Shown here one piece after another: positions 32,469 through 43,670 of a stretch of DNA of 64,000 nt. The first letter of the stretch is position 1; each line of letters begins with the position of its first letter. The stretch is from Epichloe hybrida (Eukaryota > Ascomycota > Sordariomycetes > Hypocreales > Clavicipitaceae). Below the pieces are notes generated by a model that was not told the origin of the DNA, ran no database searches, and worked only from the letters and a program-made list of their open reading frames with translations. The position numbers were made by a program, and so were the translations under genes. The stretch covers positions 3,534,001-3,598,000 of the forward strand of contig JAFEKR010000003.1 of assembly GCA_019022495.1 (NCBI GenBank). Direction: 5' to 3'.

Positions 32469-33428
32469 ATGTCGCGATCCCTCGAACTCAAGCAAGAAGG
32501 GAACCGGCATTTCCAAAACGGTGACTACATCGGCGCAGAAGGCCTCTACTCCAAGGCGTACGTTCCGCCCCACCAACATCATGATAAGACACACATATAC
32601 ACGTACACGTTCCTTTCCTGACAAAAAAGGCCCAAACAGCATAATAGCAGACCCCCAAAACCCAGCCCTCTACACCAACCGCGCCATGGCCCGCCTCAAG
32701 CTCGGCCACTGGGACTCCGTCATGACCGACTGCCAAGCCTGCCTCGCCCTGGCCCCCTCCTCCATGAAAGCAAACTACTACCTCTCGCAGGCCCTCCTCT
32801 CCCTGGGCGACCACGACGCCTCCCTCGCCCGCGCCCTGCAAGCCCACCAGCTCTGCGCCGCCACAAACGACAAGTCCCTCGCCGCCGTCACCGCCATGGT
32901 CCTCAAGTGCAAGAAGGAGAGGTGGGACCACAAGGAGAAGATGCGCCTCCGGGAGGAGCACGACCTGGAGGCCCAGACGCTGGACATGCTGCGCAGGGAG
33001 AGCCAAGAGATGCTCGCGGCCGCCGAGGGGGATCCCTCCGCACAAGACGCCATACGGGAGGAGAGCGAGCGCATGGTGGCGCGCATGAGGGCCGTCTTTG
33101 AGAGGGCCAGGGAGAGTGCCCTGAGGAGGAGGGAGGTGCCGGAGTGGGTCGTTGATGATATTGGCTTTGGCGTCATGGTTGACCCGGTTGTTGTGAGTTC
33201 CTGCCCATCGGTCTGCCTATTTATTACCTTTGCTGACCAGCTTTTTTTTCCCAGACCAAAACTGGCAAATCATACGAACGCGCAACCATCATGGAGCATC
33301 TGCGCCGACATCCCAGCGACCCTCTAACGAGGGAACCCCTCCAGGCGAGCGACTTGCGGCCAAACCTCGCTTTGAGACAAGCGTGCGAGGAGTTTCTCGA
33401 GGAGAATGGGTGGGCTGTAGATTGGTGA
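32469..33428 (+). CDS. CHIP/STUB1-like U-box co-chaperone E3 ubiquitin ligase
   Basis: Three exons: 32469-32557, 32640-33192, 33255-33428; product 271 aa, phases agree. CHIP binds Hsp70/Hsp90 tails through TPRs and ubiquitinates clients. Residues 1-110 form three TPRs: KQEGNRHFQNGDYIGAEGLY with the Lys/Asn carboxylate-clamp pair, NPALYTNRAMARLKL, and MKANYYLSQALLSLGDHDAS. A charged coiled coil follows (KERWDHKEKMRLREEHDLEA). The U-box fills the C-terminus: DDIGFGVMVDPVV, joined to TKTGKSYERATIMEHLRRHP, SDPLTREPL and FLEENGWAVDW. The second intron interrupts the U-box just after the MVDPVV loop. Budding yeast lacks this gene. Confidence 0.92.
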
Positions 33429-33947
33429 AAGAGAGAGTCAAGTCAGCTGATGGTCTGCTCTGCCCCTGGCTGCTCTTTGTTGCATCATCTGCATCCTGCT
33501 CTCGGCGTTTACGGAGTAATGTGAGCTGCGTTGATTAGCGTCGGCATATGAAAATGAATCATGGTAGGCAGAAGGCGTTCAAACCGGCGTATTTTGAGCT
33601 TTGGCTAGCAAGCGTACTGTGACCCTTCTCATCAAATGCACACCAACGACCATGGAGTTGGCTCAATCAAGACGGGAATTCGTCTTGTCTTGTTCTTCGT
33701 AATTATTCATAAGTGTGTGTCAGGACCCTATTTACCCCCTGGCTGTGTATGCAATGTTGTCTAATAATACAAAACAAAGCAGTATATAGATATCAATGTG
33801 CACGTGTGTGTACCCAACAAGGCGCCATACCCGCTTGCCTGCAGACCAAAAAGAATCCAGTCCTTCTCGTCTTTGCTTGTATCGTGTCCCATCTCTTTCC
33901 TCCAACTCCGTATTCGTGACATGTTCATCAACGCTAACAGACATTAT
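33429..33947. other. Convergent 3' flanks of CHIP and the NIPA-like gene
   Basis: 519 bp, AT-rich towards 33700-33800. No gene seen. Confidence 0.6.
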
Positions 33948-35817
33948 CTATATGAACGACGGGCGTTGCTCTTCTCCATCATCTTCCTTGACGAGGCCAA
34001 CCTGCTCCTCTTCAGACCGGCTGGTATTGCGCCGGAACACCCGATTAAACGAAAATCGACGTCGGGCTGAATGGGCCGAATGCGGTGGCGGTGTAGGAGG
34101 AATGCTCTGAGCATTCCCGCTCGCGCCAACATCCTCGGTCTTTTGCTTGTCAAAGACGTGCTCGCGCGTCGGTCCATAGTATGCGCCAGCCTCATCATCC
34201 GGTCTTTGCTTGGGAACCATGATATGAGTCAAGGGAACAGGTTGCAATGGACTGCGCGACTTGTTCACCGGGTGCTCGTCTTCATATGCTGGCAGGGTAT
34301 TGCTGGTACGAGGGCGTCCCCGGATGGTACCAGCGATACTCGAAAACAAGGTGCCACGATCTGCCTCCGCCTCTTGGAGCTCCTCCTCGGTTGGAAATCG
34401 TGACATGCCCAACGGAGGGTGGGGGGTTGAAGGACTTGCAACGGTCCGGATCGATGGTGTTGGTGGCTGTGGGGAGGTAGCTGCTCGTGCCCGCAACGTC
34501 CTTCGTCTACGCAGTCCATCCCATTCGTACTCTGATAATCCATCTTCGCTGATGGGAGCCATGCTTTCAGCCATCTTCTCCTCACGGAGTCTTTCCAACT
34601 CTCGCGCCTCCATTTTCATACGGACTTTGGAGATGCGACGCATAATCGCAGCTGTCCCGCGGATGGCATCGGCTTTCGGCTCCGACTCTGGCTGTTCCTG
34701 TTCACCAATTGTTTGAATCTGGTCGAGGTCACCTTGAAAGATGGCAGCATCAGGAACGTCTTTGGCTGACTTTGATAACTGCAGCAAAACGACACCGGAA
34801 CAGATTGTAAGGAATCCCAGGACGACGGTGACGATTTGCTGCGGCGTCCCTTTAAACCCCTGAAACAAGACTATGGACGTTATAATAGTTGTGCTTGTAA
34901 AATAAACATAATACGTAGGCGTGACGAGGGCTGCATTGAAAATGTTGAGAGCTTTCTGTTTTGTTTTTGAAAAAGAATTTGGTTAGCAATTTGCGCAGTG
35001 TAAATCGAATTTCGACACCTCGTTGGGGGAGGAGGAAAGGAGGAAGGGGAGACAAGCCACTTACATTTAAAAAGACTATCTCCGTCAACAGAGTGCCAAT
35101 GACAAAAACGAGCAAAATCCATAGAAACGGTTCCTTGTATTCTGGCTCACCAGTGATCCATGCTATGATCGCTGCGCCAAGGCCCTGTGTCGACACGACA
35201 CTAAGCCCACCTATCCAACTGCAAATGGAAATATAGACCAGCATATTCTTTTTGCCCCATCTGGGACCAACATACCATGCTGTGATGACGGACCCGATGA
35301 TAATGACACCGGCGTAAGACAGAAAGCCAGGTGTGACGAACTTGCTTTGCATATCCCGAATATTGGCAACTGATGATTCCTGGGGTCCATTCAAGGCTAT
35401 GACGACGGAGCCAATGATGCACAAAAAACACGCGACTTTGCCCACCATGCTTAGTCGCTCCTTCAAAAAGATGGCTGACAAGATTGCAGTTATGACCACG
35501 GACAAGGCGCCAAGCGGTGTGACTAGGATGGCATCCGTGAAGGCGTATGCGACAAAGTTGAGAATCTCGCCAAGAATCATGAGCGTCATGCCTCCCCACC
35601 AGTAGGCATTTTTGAGATAGCCGTAGCCCTCGCCAGCAACTTCGTTGTACTTTTCGTTTGCTCGTAGTAGTCCAACCTTTTTGAGGACAAAGGACGTTCC
35701 GATAAAAAGCCCAGAGCCCACAGCCAAACAGACTCCAATAATTTTGAAGGAGTCAGGTCGACTACCCGCCGACGCAAAGCCACTGCTCCTCGGGTCGAGG
35801 GTGGGAACAGCGTCCAT
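33948..35817 (-). CDS. NIPA-type magnesium transporter (DUF803)
   Basis: Two exons, 35817-35065 and 34955-33948, intron 109 nt (GTAAGT...CAG), product 586 aa. NIPA proteins mediate Mg2+ transport in endosomes/plasma membrane. Marks: GVCLAVGSGLFIGTSFVLKK, KNAYWWGGMTLMILGEILNF, AFTDAILVTPLGALSVVITA, FLKERLSMVGKVACFLCIIG, and after the junction ALNIFNAALVTPTYYVYFTS. Nine TM segments. The last 280 residues are a cytosolic, charged and Ser/Pro-rich tail (with RRRRTLRARAATSPQPPTPS and RRRFSFNRVFRRNTSRS), far longer than in human NIPA, probably regulatory by phosphorylation (inference). Reading through the intron would end the protein before the last TM helices. Confidence 0.92.
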
Positions 35818-36743
35818 GATGGTTTGGGTAGTGTAGACAAGTATGTTACAACATTGGCGTAGGCGGAAGGCAGTGTATCACTCTTTTCAGTCGAATAGCG
35901 GTGTCGTTGAACCAATCCAGTTGGGAGCGTCGCAAGTTGGAGTTTTGTTGCGGATCAGGTATGCGCCGCAGGGGGAGCGAGCAGCTGGGTAGGCAGCGGG
36001 CAACGATGTCGAAGTTGCAATGTAGTCTTTGAAAGGGAATGCCAGATGGACCTAGTTTTGTCGTCTTCTGTTGTTCGTGAGGGAAAATTTGCAGAGATAG
36101 TAAGGACAAAGAAATCCAGCCCAGCCCAAACAAAGGGACACGGGGGGGGGGGGCGGGTTGCAAAGGCTGAAACAAGCAGCGCTAAAGCATGTGGTTTAAG
36201 TCGACGGCGACGGCGGCTGCGATAGGTGGTTCCAAACGATGTCGGAAGATTGTCTCAGTTTTGGTGAAATGTGCCAGGTGCTGAGGTCAAGGCCAAGCGC
36301 GATAATAGACGGCTCAATCGAGCGTTGACTGTGGCTGTTGGGACCAAAGGGCTCGAAGAAGGGGGAGATGTGAAGGTTTGGGAAGATTTGGAAGAAGCCG
36401 ATGACGACCCAACAAGAAGGTGATGAACCAGTTATTCCAGTTGCTGGGGAAGTAACGAGCCCACCAGCAGGGGAGGGGCAGGCAGGATCGATCACACACG
36501 GGTGGATTGGCGGGCTGGCGGGCAAAGGTGGAAAGCGTTCCGGGGTCCAATCTGTACATACACTTGCCTTCTCACAGCAACCAAAAAAGAAAGAGATGAG
36601 TATGCAGCAGCCATCGTTGGTATTGTGTTGCCAACTTCTCGTAAAGCAAACCCTTGACACTTGACCGTCTACGTACTTTTTTTTCACGCGCGACGAACAG
36701 ATAATGATTCCGAGACGACCAATGCAGTACCGACTCTTTGCTA

Positions 36744-36953
36744 CCTGCCTGCTCCTGCCTGCTCCTGCCTGCTCCTGCCTGCAACACGAATAGTGGGGCG
36801 GAATTCGATTTGCTGCGACTGGTCCGTGATGCAGACGCAGGAGGAGCAGGCAGGAGGAGCAGGCAGGAGGAGCAGCAGGCAGGAGGAGGAGCAGGCAGGA
36901 GAAGCAGGCAGGCAGGAGGAGCAGGCAGGCAGGAGGAGCAGGCAGGCAGGCAA
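36744..36953. repeat. Inverted and tandem GCAGGAGGAGCAG repeats
   Basis: Left arm at about 36744-36783: four copies of CTGCCTGCTC-type units. Right arm at about 36838-36953: ten or so imperfect copies of GCAGGAGGAGCAGGCAG. The arms are complementary with a loop of about 55 bp, so a strong hairpin is possible. Units are purine-rich on one strand. Confidence 0.9.
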
Positions 36954-37989
36954 GGCGTGGCTGCCCTGGCCGCTGCCGTGCCATCATTGTAATATCCCAA
37001 GTGAAAGTGAGAATCCGAACGAGGATGATTGGGCAGCAGCTTGCGGACGCACGTTTCACTGGCTTGCGTCTGGTTGTCTCGAAACCAGCAAAGCACGACC
37101 AATGACTGCACCCCCATACCCCCATTGTGCGCGTGCGCCTCAACCGCCAAACATCTGGAAATCGCATCTTCGGCATGAGACAAATCGCCGTCACAGCTGG
37201 CAATGCCCCGGGCTACCATGAACACCAAAATACTCCAAGCACGCGACACCGCAAACCTACTCGTCAACTCCAGATTCTTCTTTGACCCTCCCTGTCTGTC
37301 CAGCCGGAGGCTACCAGTCATACGTGCCATGCGCTTACTGCCGCCTTGAAGCCTTGGGGAGTGACGTTATTGCGGGCTCGAAATCAGAGCTCTTTCTCAT
37401 TCGAGTTGAAGCTCGCCGTTGTTGCACGAGCTTTGGCAGGATAAGCAGGAGTGCCTTCCTCCCCGTCTCCAACCTCGAACTGGGTTCTCTCATTGGCAAA
37501 CGAGCCACATTACATCTCATTGCATCTCATTACAGCAAAAGAGAGGCATGAGTCCGATTATGAACTTCTCGTAAATAAAACAAGTTGGAAGTTTGGTCCA
37601 AATAAATAAGAAGCACTCTCCCATCGGTGACTAAAAATCAGGGGCTTCAACCGTAAACATAAGTGACCTGAATTCTATTTGACCGCAATCACTCGCACAA
37701 GTGAGGAGGAAGGAACACGGAGAGCGATTGGTATTTATAAAAGACTCACTTCTCTAGATTCTGCTCTTCTCTTCTTCTTCTTCTTCTTCTTCTTCCTCCT
37801 CATTCATCACTCCTCATGGTCTTCATCCACCATCGTCTTCGTCCACCTACCACCATCGTTTTGCCCATACACCTTGTTTCGTTATATTCTTTGTCATTCT
37901 TCTCTCGTTCTTGGTCATTCATCATGAACTCTGTGGGACCTGTTCTTTGTTTGATTCCTTACGTCATCAGCCTTCTTTCAATGTTTCCT

Positions 37990-38205
37990 CAGATTCTCAT
38001 GTGTCAAACAGCGCTCAGACAGCAAGGCATCATGTTGCTGACGAGCACTGAGACTTGGATTCATCATTGGGCTGCTCTGCATCCGTGTTTCTGATTTGCC
38101 GCGGCTGCGGCTGATGACCTCGACGTCTCTTCTAGGGCCTCAGATCCTCATGCGTCAAGACGAGCACTGCGACTTGGAATCATCATCGGGCTGCTGTATA
38201 TGTGT
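37990..38205 (+). repeat. Diverged direct repeat pair
   Basis: Copy 1 (about 37991-38090) and copy 2 (about 38139-38205) share CAGAT(T/C)CTCATG(T/C)GTCAA, then GACGAGCACTG(A/C)GACTTGG and TCATCATTGGGCTGCT with few changes. Copy 1 holds an extra stretch of about 30 bp inside. No coding potential is evident. Confidence 0.75.
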
Positions 38206-38578
38206 ACAAACGAACAAGCCCACCACTTGGTGGGTGGTATGTGGAAAACACCTGGTGTCTGTGATGAAGCAACATTGCAACCGTGTTGAAACTGAATTTG
38301 AGCTGGTTGGAGGGTGGCCACCGGACCTTTTATAGTCGACTTTGGCTGGTGACTCATCGATAGGTGATGGTTGCCTGCTGCATTGTGCTGATTAAGGTTT
38401 TTTTTTTTACTTCTTGTTCCTGCAAGGATGGCGGACTTTAAGTTAAGTGGCAGGAACCATGAGTGGGATATCAGGTGATTATGTAGTGGCCGACCAACCA
38501 ACTTCCTAGATCCACACCCCCAAAAGCCAGAAGCCCAGAACACAACCGAGCACAACTCACGTCAATTGAGAGGCTCAC

Positions 38579-40018
38579 ATGGCCTCGAGCCCGTCAATTT
38601 TCAAACCAACCATGTCCGCCTCTGCACTTCGATCACGTCTTGCTTCCCGCGCCCTCGCCGGCCTGCGCGCCGCCCCAGCCCGTCCGCCCTTGTCCAACGC
38701 ACGACGAAAGGTCTCCTCCACGTCGACGAAAGCCTCGGTCCACGCCGGCCGCGCAAAGGCACTCTTGTACGGCAGTGCCCTCGCCGCTACCGCCTACGTG
38801 GCCTATCTATACACAACTGACACTCGAGCATTTGTTCACCGATACATCATGCCGCGCCTACTCCGAGTCGTGTTCCCCGACGCCGAAGACGCTCACCACG
38901 CTGGCACGACGGCATTGAAGACGCTGCACGAGCTGGGACTGGCGCCACGAGAGAGAGGGAGCTCGCTGCAGACACCGGAGCTGTCGACATGGGTATTTGG
39001 CACGCATTTGAGCAATCCAATTGGCATTTCGGCAGGCCTGGACAAGGACGGCGAGATTGCCGACGTGCTCTTCGACCTCGGCGCAGGCGTGGTCGAGATT
39101 GGCGGCATCACGCCGCTCCCACAAGCTGGCAACCCCAAACCGCGCGTCTTCCGCGTCCCTGCCATAGATGGCATGGTGAATCGCTACGGACTCAACTCCA
39201 GGGGTGCCGATGATGTGGCCAGACGCTTGAGGGAAAGACTACGCAGATTCGCGCGATCTCTAGGCGTGTCAGAGCAAGAAGTGCTCGACGGGGTAGCCGG
39301 CGTGCCCCCTGGCAGCCTACAACCAGGCAGGTTGTTGGCCGTGCAGATTGCGAAGAACAAGGAAACGGACGAGCGGGACGAAGAGGCCGTGGCAAACGAC
39401 TACGTTTACTGCGTGTCGAGGCTGGCTCGCTACGCCGACATTGTCGTCGTGAACGTGAGCAGCCCCAACACACCTGGGCTGCGGGATCTGCAGGCCACGG
39501 AACCACTGACGAGACTCCTCTCCGCGGTGGTCAAGGAGGCGGCCAGGACGGACAGGAAAGCACCGCCCAAGGTCATGGTCAAGGTGTCGCCGGACGAAGA
39601 AGAAGACGCGCAGCTCGAGGGCATCGTCGAGGCAGTGCGACGAAGCGGCGTCGATGGTGTCATTGTGGGAAACACCACCAAGAGACGGACGGGCCTGGTA
39701 CCAGACGGCGTCAGGCTCACGGCCAAGGAGCAGAGAGCGCTGATGGAGACGGGCGGGTTCTCTGGTCCAGCCACGTTTGATCACACGCTGAACCTTGTCT
39801 CACGGTATCGGAAGATGCTGGAGGCACAGCCATCTGGGTCGTCGGCTGGCTCACAGAAGCTCCTGTTTGCTTCGGGGGGCATCACGAACGGAGATCAGGC
39901 GCTCAAGGTGCTGAATGCTGGAGCTAGCGTGGCAATGGTGTACACGGGCATGGTGTATGGCGGAGCAGGCACCGTCACGAGAATCAAGAGCGAGATGAAG
40001 AGCCTGTTGAGTAAGTAA
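38579..40018 (+). CDS. URA9: Dihydroorotate dehydrogenase, mitochondrial class 2
   Basis: Single exon, 479 aa. The FMN enzyme oxidises dihydroorotate to orotate in pyrimidine synthesis and passes electrons to ubiquinone at the inner mitochondrial membrane. Residues 1-55 are Arg/Ser/Ala-rich presequence, followed by a TM segment (ALLYGSALAATAYVAYL). Class 2 marks: NPIGISAGLDKDGEIADVLF, GAGVVEIGGITPLPQAGNPK, RVFRVPAIDGMVNRYGLNSR, VVVNVSSPNTPGLRDLQ (the catalytic Ser), KVMVKVSPDEEE, GVDGVIVGNTT and a C-terminal LLFASGGI and AMVYTGMVYGG phosphate site. An alternative ATG at 38612 would give MSASALRSRLASRAL, also a good presequence. The gene symbol follows yeast-relative naming of class 2 enzymes. 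Confidence 0.94.
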   Translation: MASSPSIFKPTMSASALRSRLASRALAGLRAAPARPPLSNARRKVSSTSTKASVHAGRAKALLYGSALAATAYVAYLYTTDTRAFVHRYIMPRLLRVVFPDAEDAHHAGTTALKTLHELGLAPRERGSSLQTPELSTWVFGTHLSNPIGISAGLDKDGEIADVLFDLGAGVVEIGGITPLPQAGNPKPRVFRVPAIDGMVNRYGLNSRGADDVARRLRERLRRFARSLGVSEQEVLDGVAGVPPGSLQPGRLLAVQIAKNKETDERDEEAVANDYVYCVSRLARYADIVVVNVSSPNTPGLRDLQATEPLTRLLSAVVKEAARTDRKAPPKVMVKVSPDEEEDAQLEGIVEAVRRSGVDGVIVGNTTKRRTGLVPDGVRLTAKEQRALMETGGFSGPATFDHTLNLVSRYRKMLEAQPSGSSAGSQKLLFASGGITNGDQALKVLNAGASVAMVYTGMVYGGAGTVTRIKSEMKSLLSK

Positions 40019-40428
40019 GCAGGGGTACGGAGATTCAGAATCAGAATCAGGAACAGCCGAAAGACAACAACAGAATACCATCCTTCTTTTCTTCAGTCGT
40101 CTCTGCGAGGCGGAGACGGCAGTCGTAGCCCCATGCCACACGACCATGTACATCCGCATACAAGTCAAAGAGTTGAGCTACGCGGCTCCTTGAGCCCGGC
40201 CCAACACCGAACTCATCTTGTCTGCATTCATAGTCCAAGTAATACGGGGCACCCAGCCAGGCAGTCAAATGGTTCATCAGACAGCCCCATCGTGTATAAA
40301 TGTATAAACGGTCTTTAATTACCCCCCCCTCCCATAATCTCATGATATCCAACACCGACAACACGACCTTGTTCAACAAACAAACATACAAACAAATAAG
40401 CAAACTACAACATCGTCTTCGCACTCCT
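40019..40428. other. 3' flank of DHODH
   Basis: No gene; a C tract at about 40322-40332. Confidence 0.55.
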
Positions 40429-41058
40429 TCAAAACACAGTCAAAGTCAACTTGCACTCTGCAGAGAATCCCACCCTCGCCGCTGCACCATTCCCCCTCGC
40501 TGTCGACGCCCACGTCGAACTTTGACGGCGGAAACGCCCCCCGACGAGTGCAAGGCCATCGACCAGCTCAGCAACCAGAGTCGGAGTCACGTCCATCTCC
40601 GAAGCGACGTTGGCCGTGATGAGAACCGCCTTTGGGTCCCAGTGCAATCTGCACCAACAAGAGCTTCGACGTCGCCAGGATTTGCCGCCCTCTTCGCCGA
40701 CTGCATGCGCCAGAGCCACAGCAGGGTCTAACGACACACTTTACAGTCAGCCAGTTGTAATTCCAACAGAGCATTCGGGCCGAGGTGCATTACCCTTGGT
40801 CAGAAAGATATCCTTGATCCCGACTGCAACACCGTGCAGAGGACCTCTCTGGTCGACAGGCAGCGAATCCAACCGTTTGGCCTGGTCCAAGATAACCTTT
40901 TCGTCGAGGTACACCCACGCTCTCACTTGGGGATCTCGATACCGGACTCTGTCTGGTAGAGCCTGCGCATAGTCTTGTGCTGAGATATGGTCTCGCCTTA
41001 TCAACTCGGCTGCTTGAGTAGCAGACAGCTTGAACAATTCCGATTTTGGGACTGTCAT
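40429..41058 (-). pseudogene. Truncated amidase (amidase-signature family)
   Basis: The minus ORF 41058-40747 starts MTVPKSELFKLSATQAAELI and contains RGPLHGVAVGIKDIF, the start of the amidase signature with the catalytic Lys (about residue 82). After FLTK the similarity stops. No GGSSGG Ser-rich box, which provides the two catalytic Ser, is found downstream. A plausible intron (GTAATG...TTAG, about 40738-40794) would connect to a second segment (DPAVALAHAVGEEGGK and onward, to 40429) not recognisable as amidase. So about 15% of a 500-600-aa enzyme remains. Either a decayed gene or a young chimeric ORF; the former is more likely. Confidence 0.65.
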
Positions 41059-43047
41059 TTCGTTTTGTATTGTTCTTTTTGGTTCCTTGAGTCTGGTATT
41101 TGTACTCTACCTAGGGTCTTGCGAAGACAAGGGGAGATACTATCACCAACCTCGATTCAGTTGAGCCTCCGGATCAGATTTCTTTCTGAGGTGATGTACT
41201 TTCAAAAATCCTGGGGGTCATGATATTTATGGAGTGTTTATGTACAGACTTCAACCAGTAAGAATGAGGGCGCAGCTTTTGTTGTGAATTGCAATAAGAA
41301 TAACTCACAAGTAAGACACGAAAGTCTGGTAGAAACAAGGCCGAGAGTTGGAACAACAATTAAAGTACCCTCACAGAGATACGAGAACTTCTCGGGTGCC
41401 GAACTATTCATCTCGCTTGAAACTCTGATGCCAGACGTAATCTTGACGAAGGGCTTGACGAAGGGCTTGACGAAGGGTTATAAGCAAAGATGGCGTCTCC
41501 AGGTGGCTTGGGGTCACCATGACAGAGGTCCAAGGCGGAGTGCGCCATCATCGTGCCGCTCTTAAGGACAAATGCGGCTGCATCTTGGGACCCGAACACT
41601 CTTCGGCCATGTCCCGGTGAGGTCTGCGTTTGCTTCTTCTCCTTCTGCTCTTCGTAAATTACCACAAATAGAATGGTGTGTTCTGTACTCCGTCTAGTGT
41701 AGATGATGAATGCTGCTGATAAATCGGAGGGGGGGGGGGAAGGTGGAAACCCGTGCCAGTCACACACTGCGTGGGACTTGTCACCCTTCACACTTGTCAT
41801 GGCAGGAACAAGGAAGGCGCGACCACAGGTAGAAAATGGTTGCTATCAGGTAAGTTTTTACTTCCGCGATTCCTGTCACAAACGACAAAAAAGGCCTCGG
41901 CCTCGGCCCTCCCAACCCCGACTCCGACTCCAACTCCAACTCCAAGTCCAACGCCTCACCCAACGGCACCTGCCTACTGCCTACCATTCAAAAATGACTT
42001 GTCAGAAATTTTGCGATATGCACAGGGCATTTTCAAGGTTGGTCTTCCAACAGAGGTGCCGGCGATGACTTTTATGCACCATGTCTAGTCCGTAGTCTGC
42101 CATGCATGATTGATAATATATTCCGTGGGAGTGATTGGCATCGCAATCTGCCGATTGCTGCCACAGGAAGAAAAGCTTGACTTTACTCGATTGATCTAGC
42201 TACCTCAGGTATAATCAAATCTGTAGGTAGTTCATACAAGAGTACCCTGGCAGTGGCAATCAGGCCATGTTCTCCGTACGCTTGCAGCGCCTCTTTGTTC
42301 CAAGCAATTGATGAAAGCCACTCACTGAAATGCATGTGGTTTGTTGAGCCTTTGTGGCCCACACGTCATTTGCTCGGTTTGTCTTTTTTGTACTTCTCGT
42401 GAGGGGTACAGCAAGCATTGCGGTTACAGGAAACGCCGGGAGGACAGGCTTTCTCTGCTCGAGCAACCATCGGCAGACCGATGAGCTTGATACGAACTCC
42501 AATGATGTGACAGTCCCTCTCAAGAGAATGGGTCAGGGACGCGTCTGTTCGGTGTTTCTGCATATACACGGCCTTGGTCAAGGCTACAGTAAGGTGCATG
42601 TGGTTCTGCATAGTGACCACGACCACGGGTCGGTTGACTGGACGCCATCACAGCGGAAACCCAAGCGCCAAGCGTGTGAAATCATCGTCCATGTAGAGCC
42701 ACCTAGCTACAACGGACAGAACCTTACCATGAATACCTCTAGGGTAACAGTATCCAAGTCTCCTTTCGATGACAGGCGGTAATAAGGATTGCAATGATGC
42801 TGACCTGCGGCTTCGACAAGAGTTCTAGATGCCCCCTCCATGTTCTGGTTCAAAATCCCCGACGCATTGTCGTGCTTGCTCCATGTTGAAGAGGCTAGAG
42901 GGAAGAACTAAGGCGTCTGACAATATGCTTGATCCTAGTCCCTCTCTGCATATGCAGTGGTTAGAACAAAGAACCACCCAACCTGTGCACCCAATGCCAA
43001 TGAGAGTACTTGGTGATGGCCAGAAATCAGTGAGCCGTGCCATTGCA
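41059..43047. other. Gene-poor 2 kb
   Basis: No supported gene. Contains three or more copies of CTTGACGAAGGG (about 41442-41480) and (CCAACT)n-type hexamers at 41908-41950. An ORF at 42354 with a hydrophobic start lacks an ATG. Codon composition is not gene-like. Confidence 0.55.
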
Positions 43048-43670
43048 TCACTTGGACACTGCAGTCCATAACCAGACAAGCAAGGCAGGTAGCAAGGCTA
43101 ATAGAATACCCCAGCGTTCAATCGTAATCTTAATATGGATGCGAGATCGCCATCTTCCTGGGCTCCTTTGGCGGTGTGAGCAGGTTGGCGTGCCATAGAC
43201 AAGACAACCAATACCAGGTCGACAATCACACTCGATATGTTCACGCCGTTGTTTCATCAATAGCCTGATATATTGATTGCAAGTTAAATGGTGGGTCGGT
43301 TGCTGCATTGAGACATGTATTTTCGATCAACTTACGCGAAGCTGCCACGACAAAATTGAAGATCGCTTCTCAGGTCACAGCCTCTGTCGTTGGGACATGC
43401 CAAATGCAGTTTGCGGCGGGAGACTAGCCAGTCGATCTTTAGTACCACGCCAGTATCGACGAGGCCGTAAAAGGTTCTGTTGGTGTGTTTGAGAGACAAT
43501 GCGTCTGGATAAACCAGGAGATTCGATATTGCCAGCTGTAGCTCTGCTGGCAGCGTCAGAATATTCGCACCAGTTGCACATTTGGGTCTATTTGCCGCAT
43601 CGCCGCCATCGCCGTGTTTTAGACCAGCGATGGCTCCTTGGTGTTGCGGGCGATCTTCGTCAATTGCCAT
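43048..43670 (-). CDS. F-box protein with C-terminal membrane segment
   Basis: Two exons, 43670-43336 and 43264-43048, intron 71 nt (GTAAGT...TATCAG), product 183 aa with agreeing phase. Residues about 35-75 form an F-box: ILTLPAELQLAISNLLVYPD then ALSLKHTNRTFYGLVD. F-boxes bind Skp1 in SCF ubiquitin ligases. A Cys-containing region follows (HLACPNDRGCDLRSDL, ECDCRPGIGCLVYG). The last 25 residues are hydrophobic (WGILLALLPALLVWLWTAVS), suggesting a tail anchor, unusual for F-box proteins. Short hypothetical F-box proteins of this kind are common in filamentous fungi; the substrate cannot be told. The N-terminal 30 residues are His/Asp-rich and disordered. Confidence 0.75.

Larger units (their letters stand above)
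35818..38578. other. 2.7-kb repeat-rich intergenic region
   Basis: The largest gene-free stretch outside the transposon. It has a G tract at 36142-36152, GCAGG-type inverted repeats (listed separately), a TTC tract at about 37763-37795 and two diverged copies of a 65-100-bp sequence (37990-38205). Long minus ORFs at 36196-37330 consist of translated repeat and show no domain. Confidence 0.6.

Noticed and set aside
36196..37330. Long minus-strand ORFs (252 and 335 aa) rich in Cys/Leu/Pro
   Set aside because: They are translations of the GCAGG repeat array with non-repetitive parts lacking any recognisable motif.
42354..42782. 142-aa ORF with a signal-peptide-like start
   Set aside because: It opens with GTG, no ATG gives the hydrophobic start, and no domain is seen.
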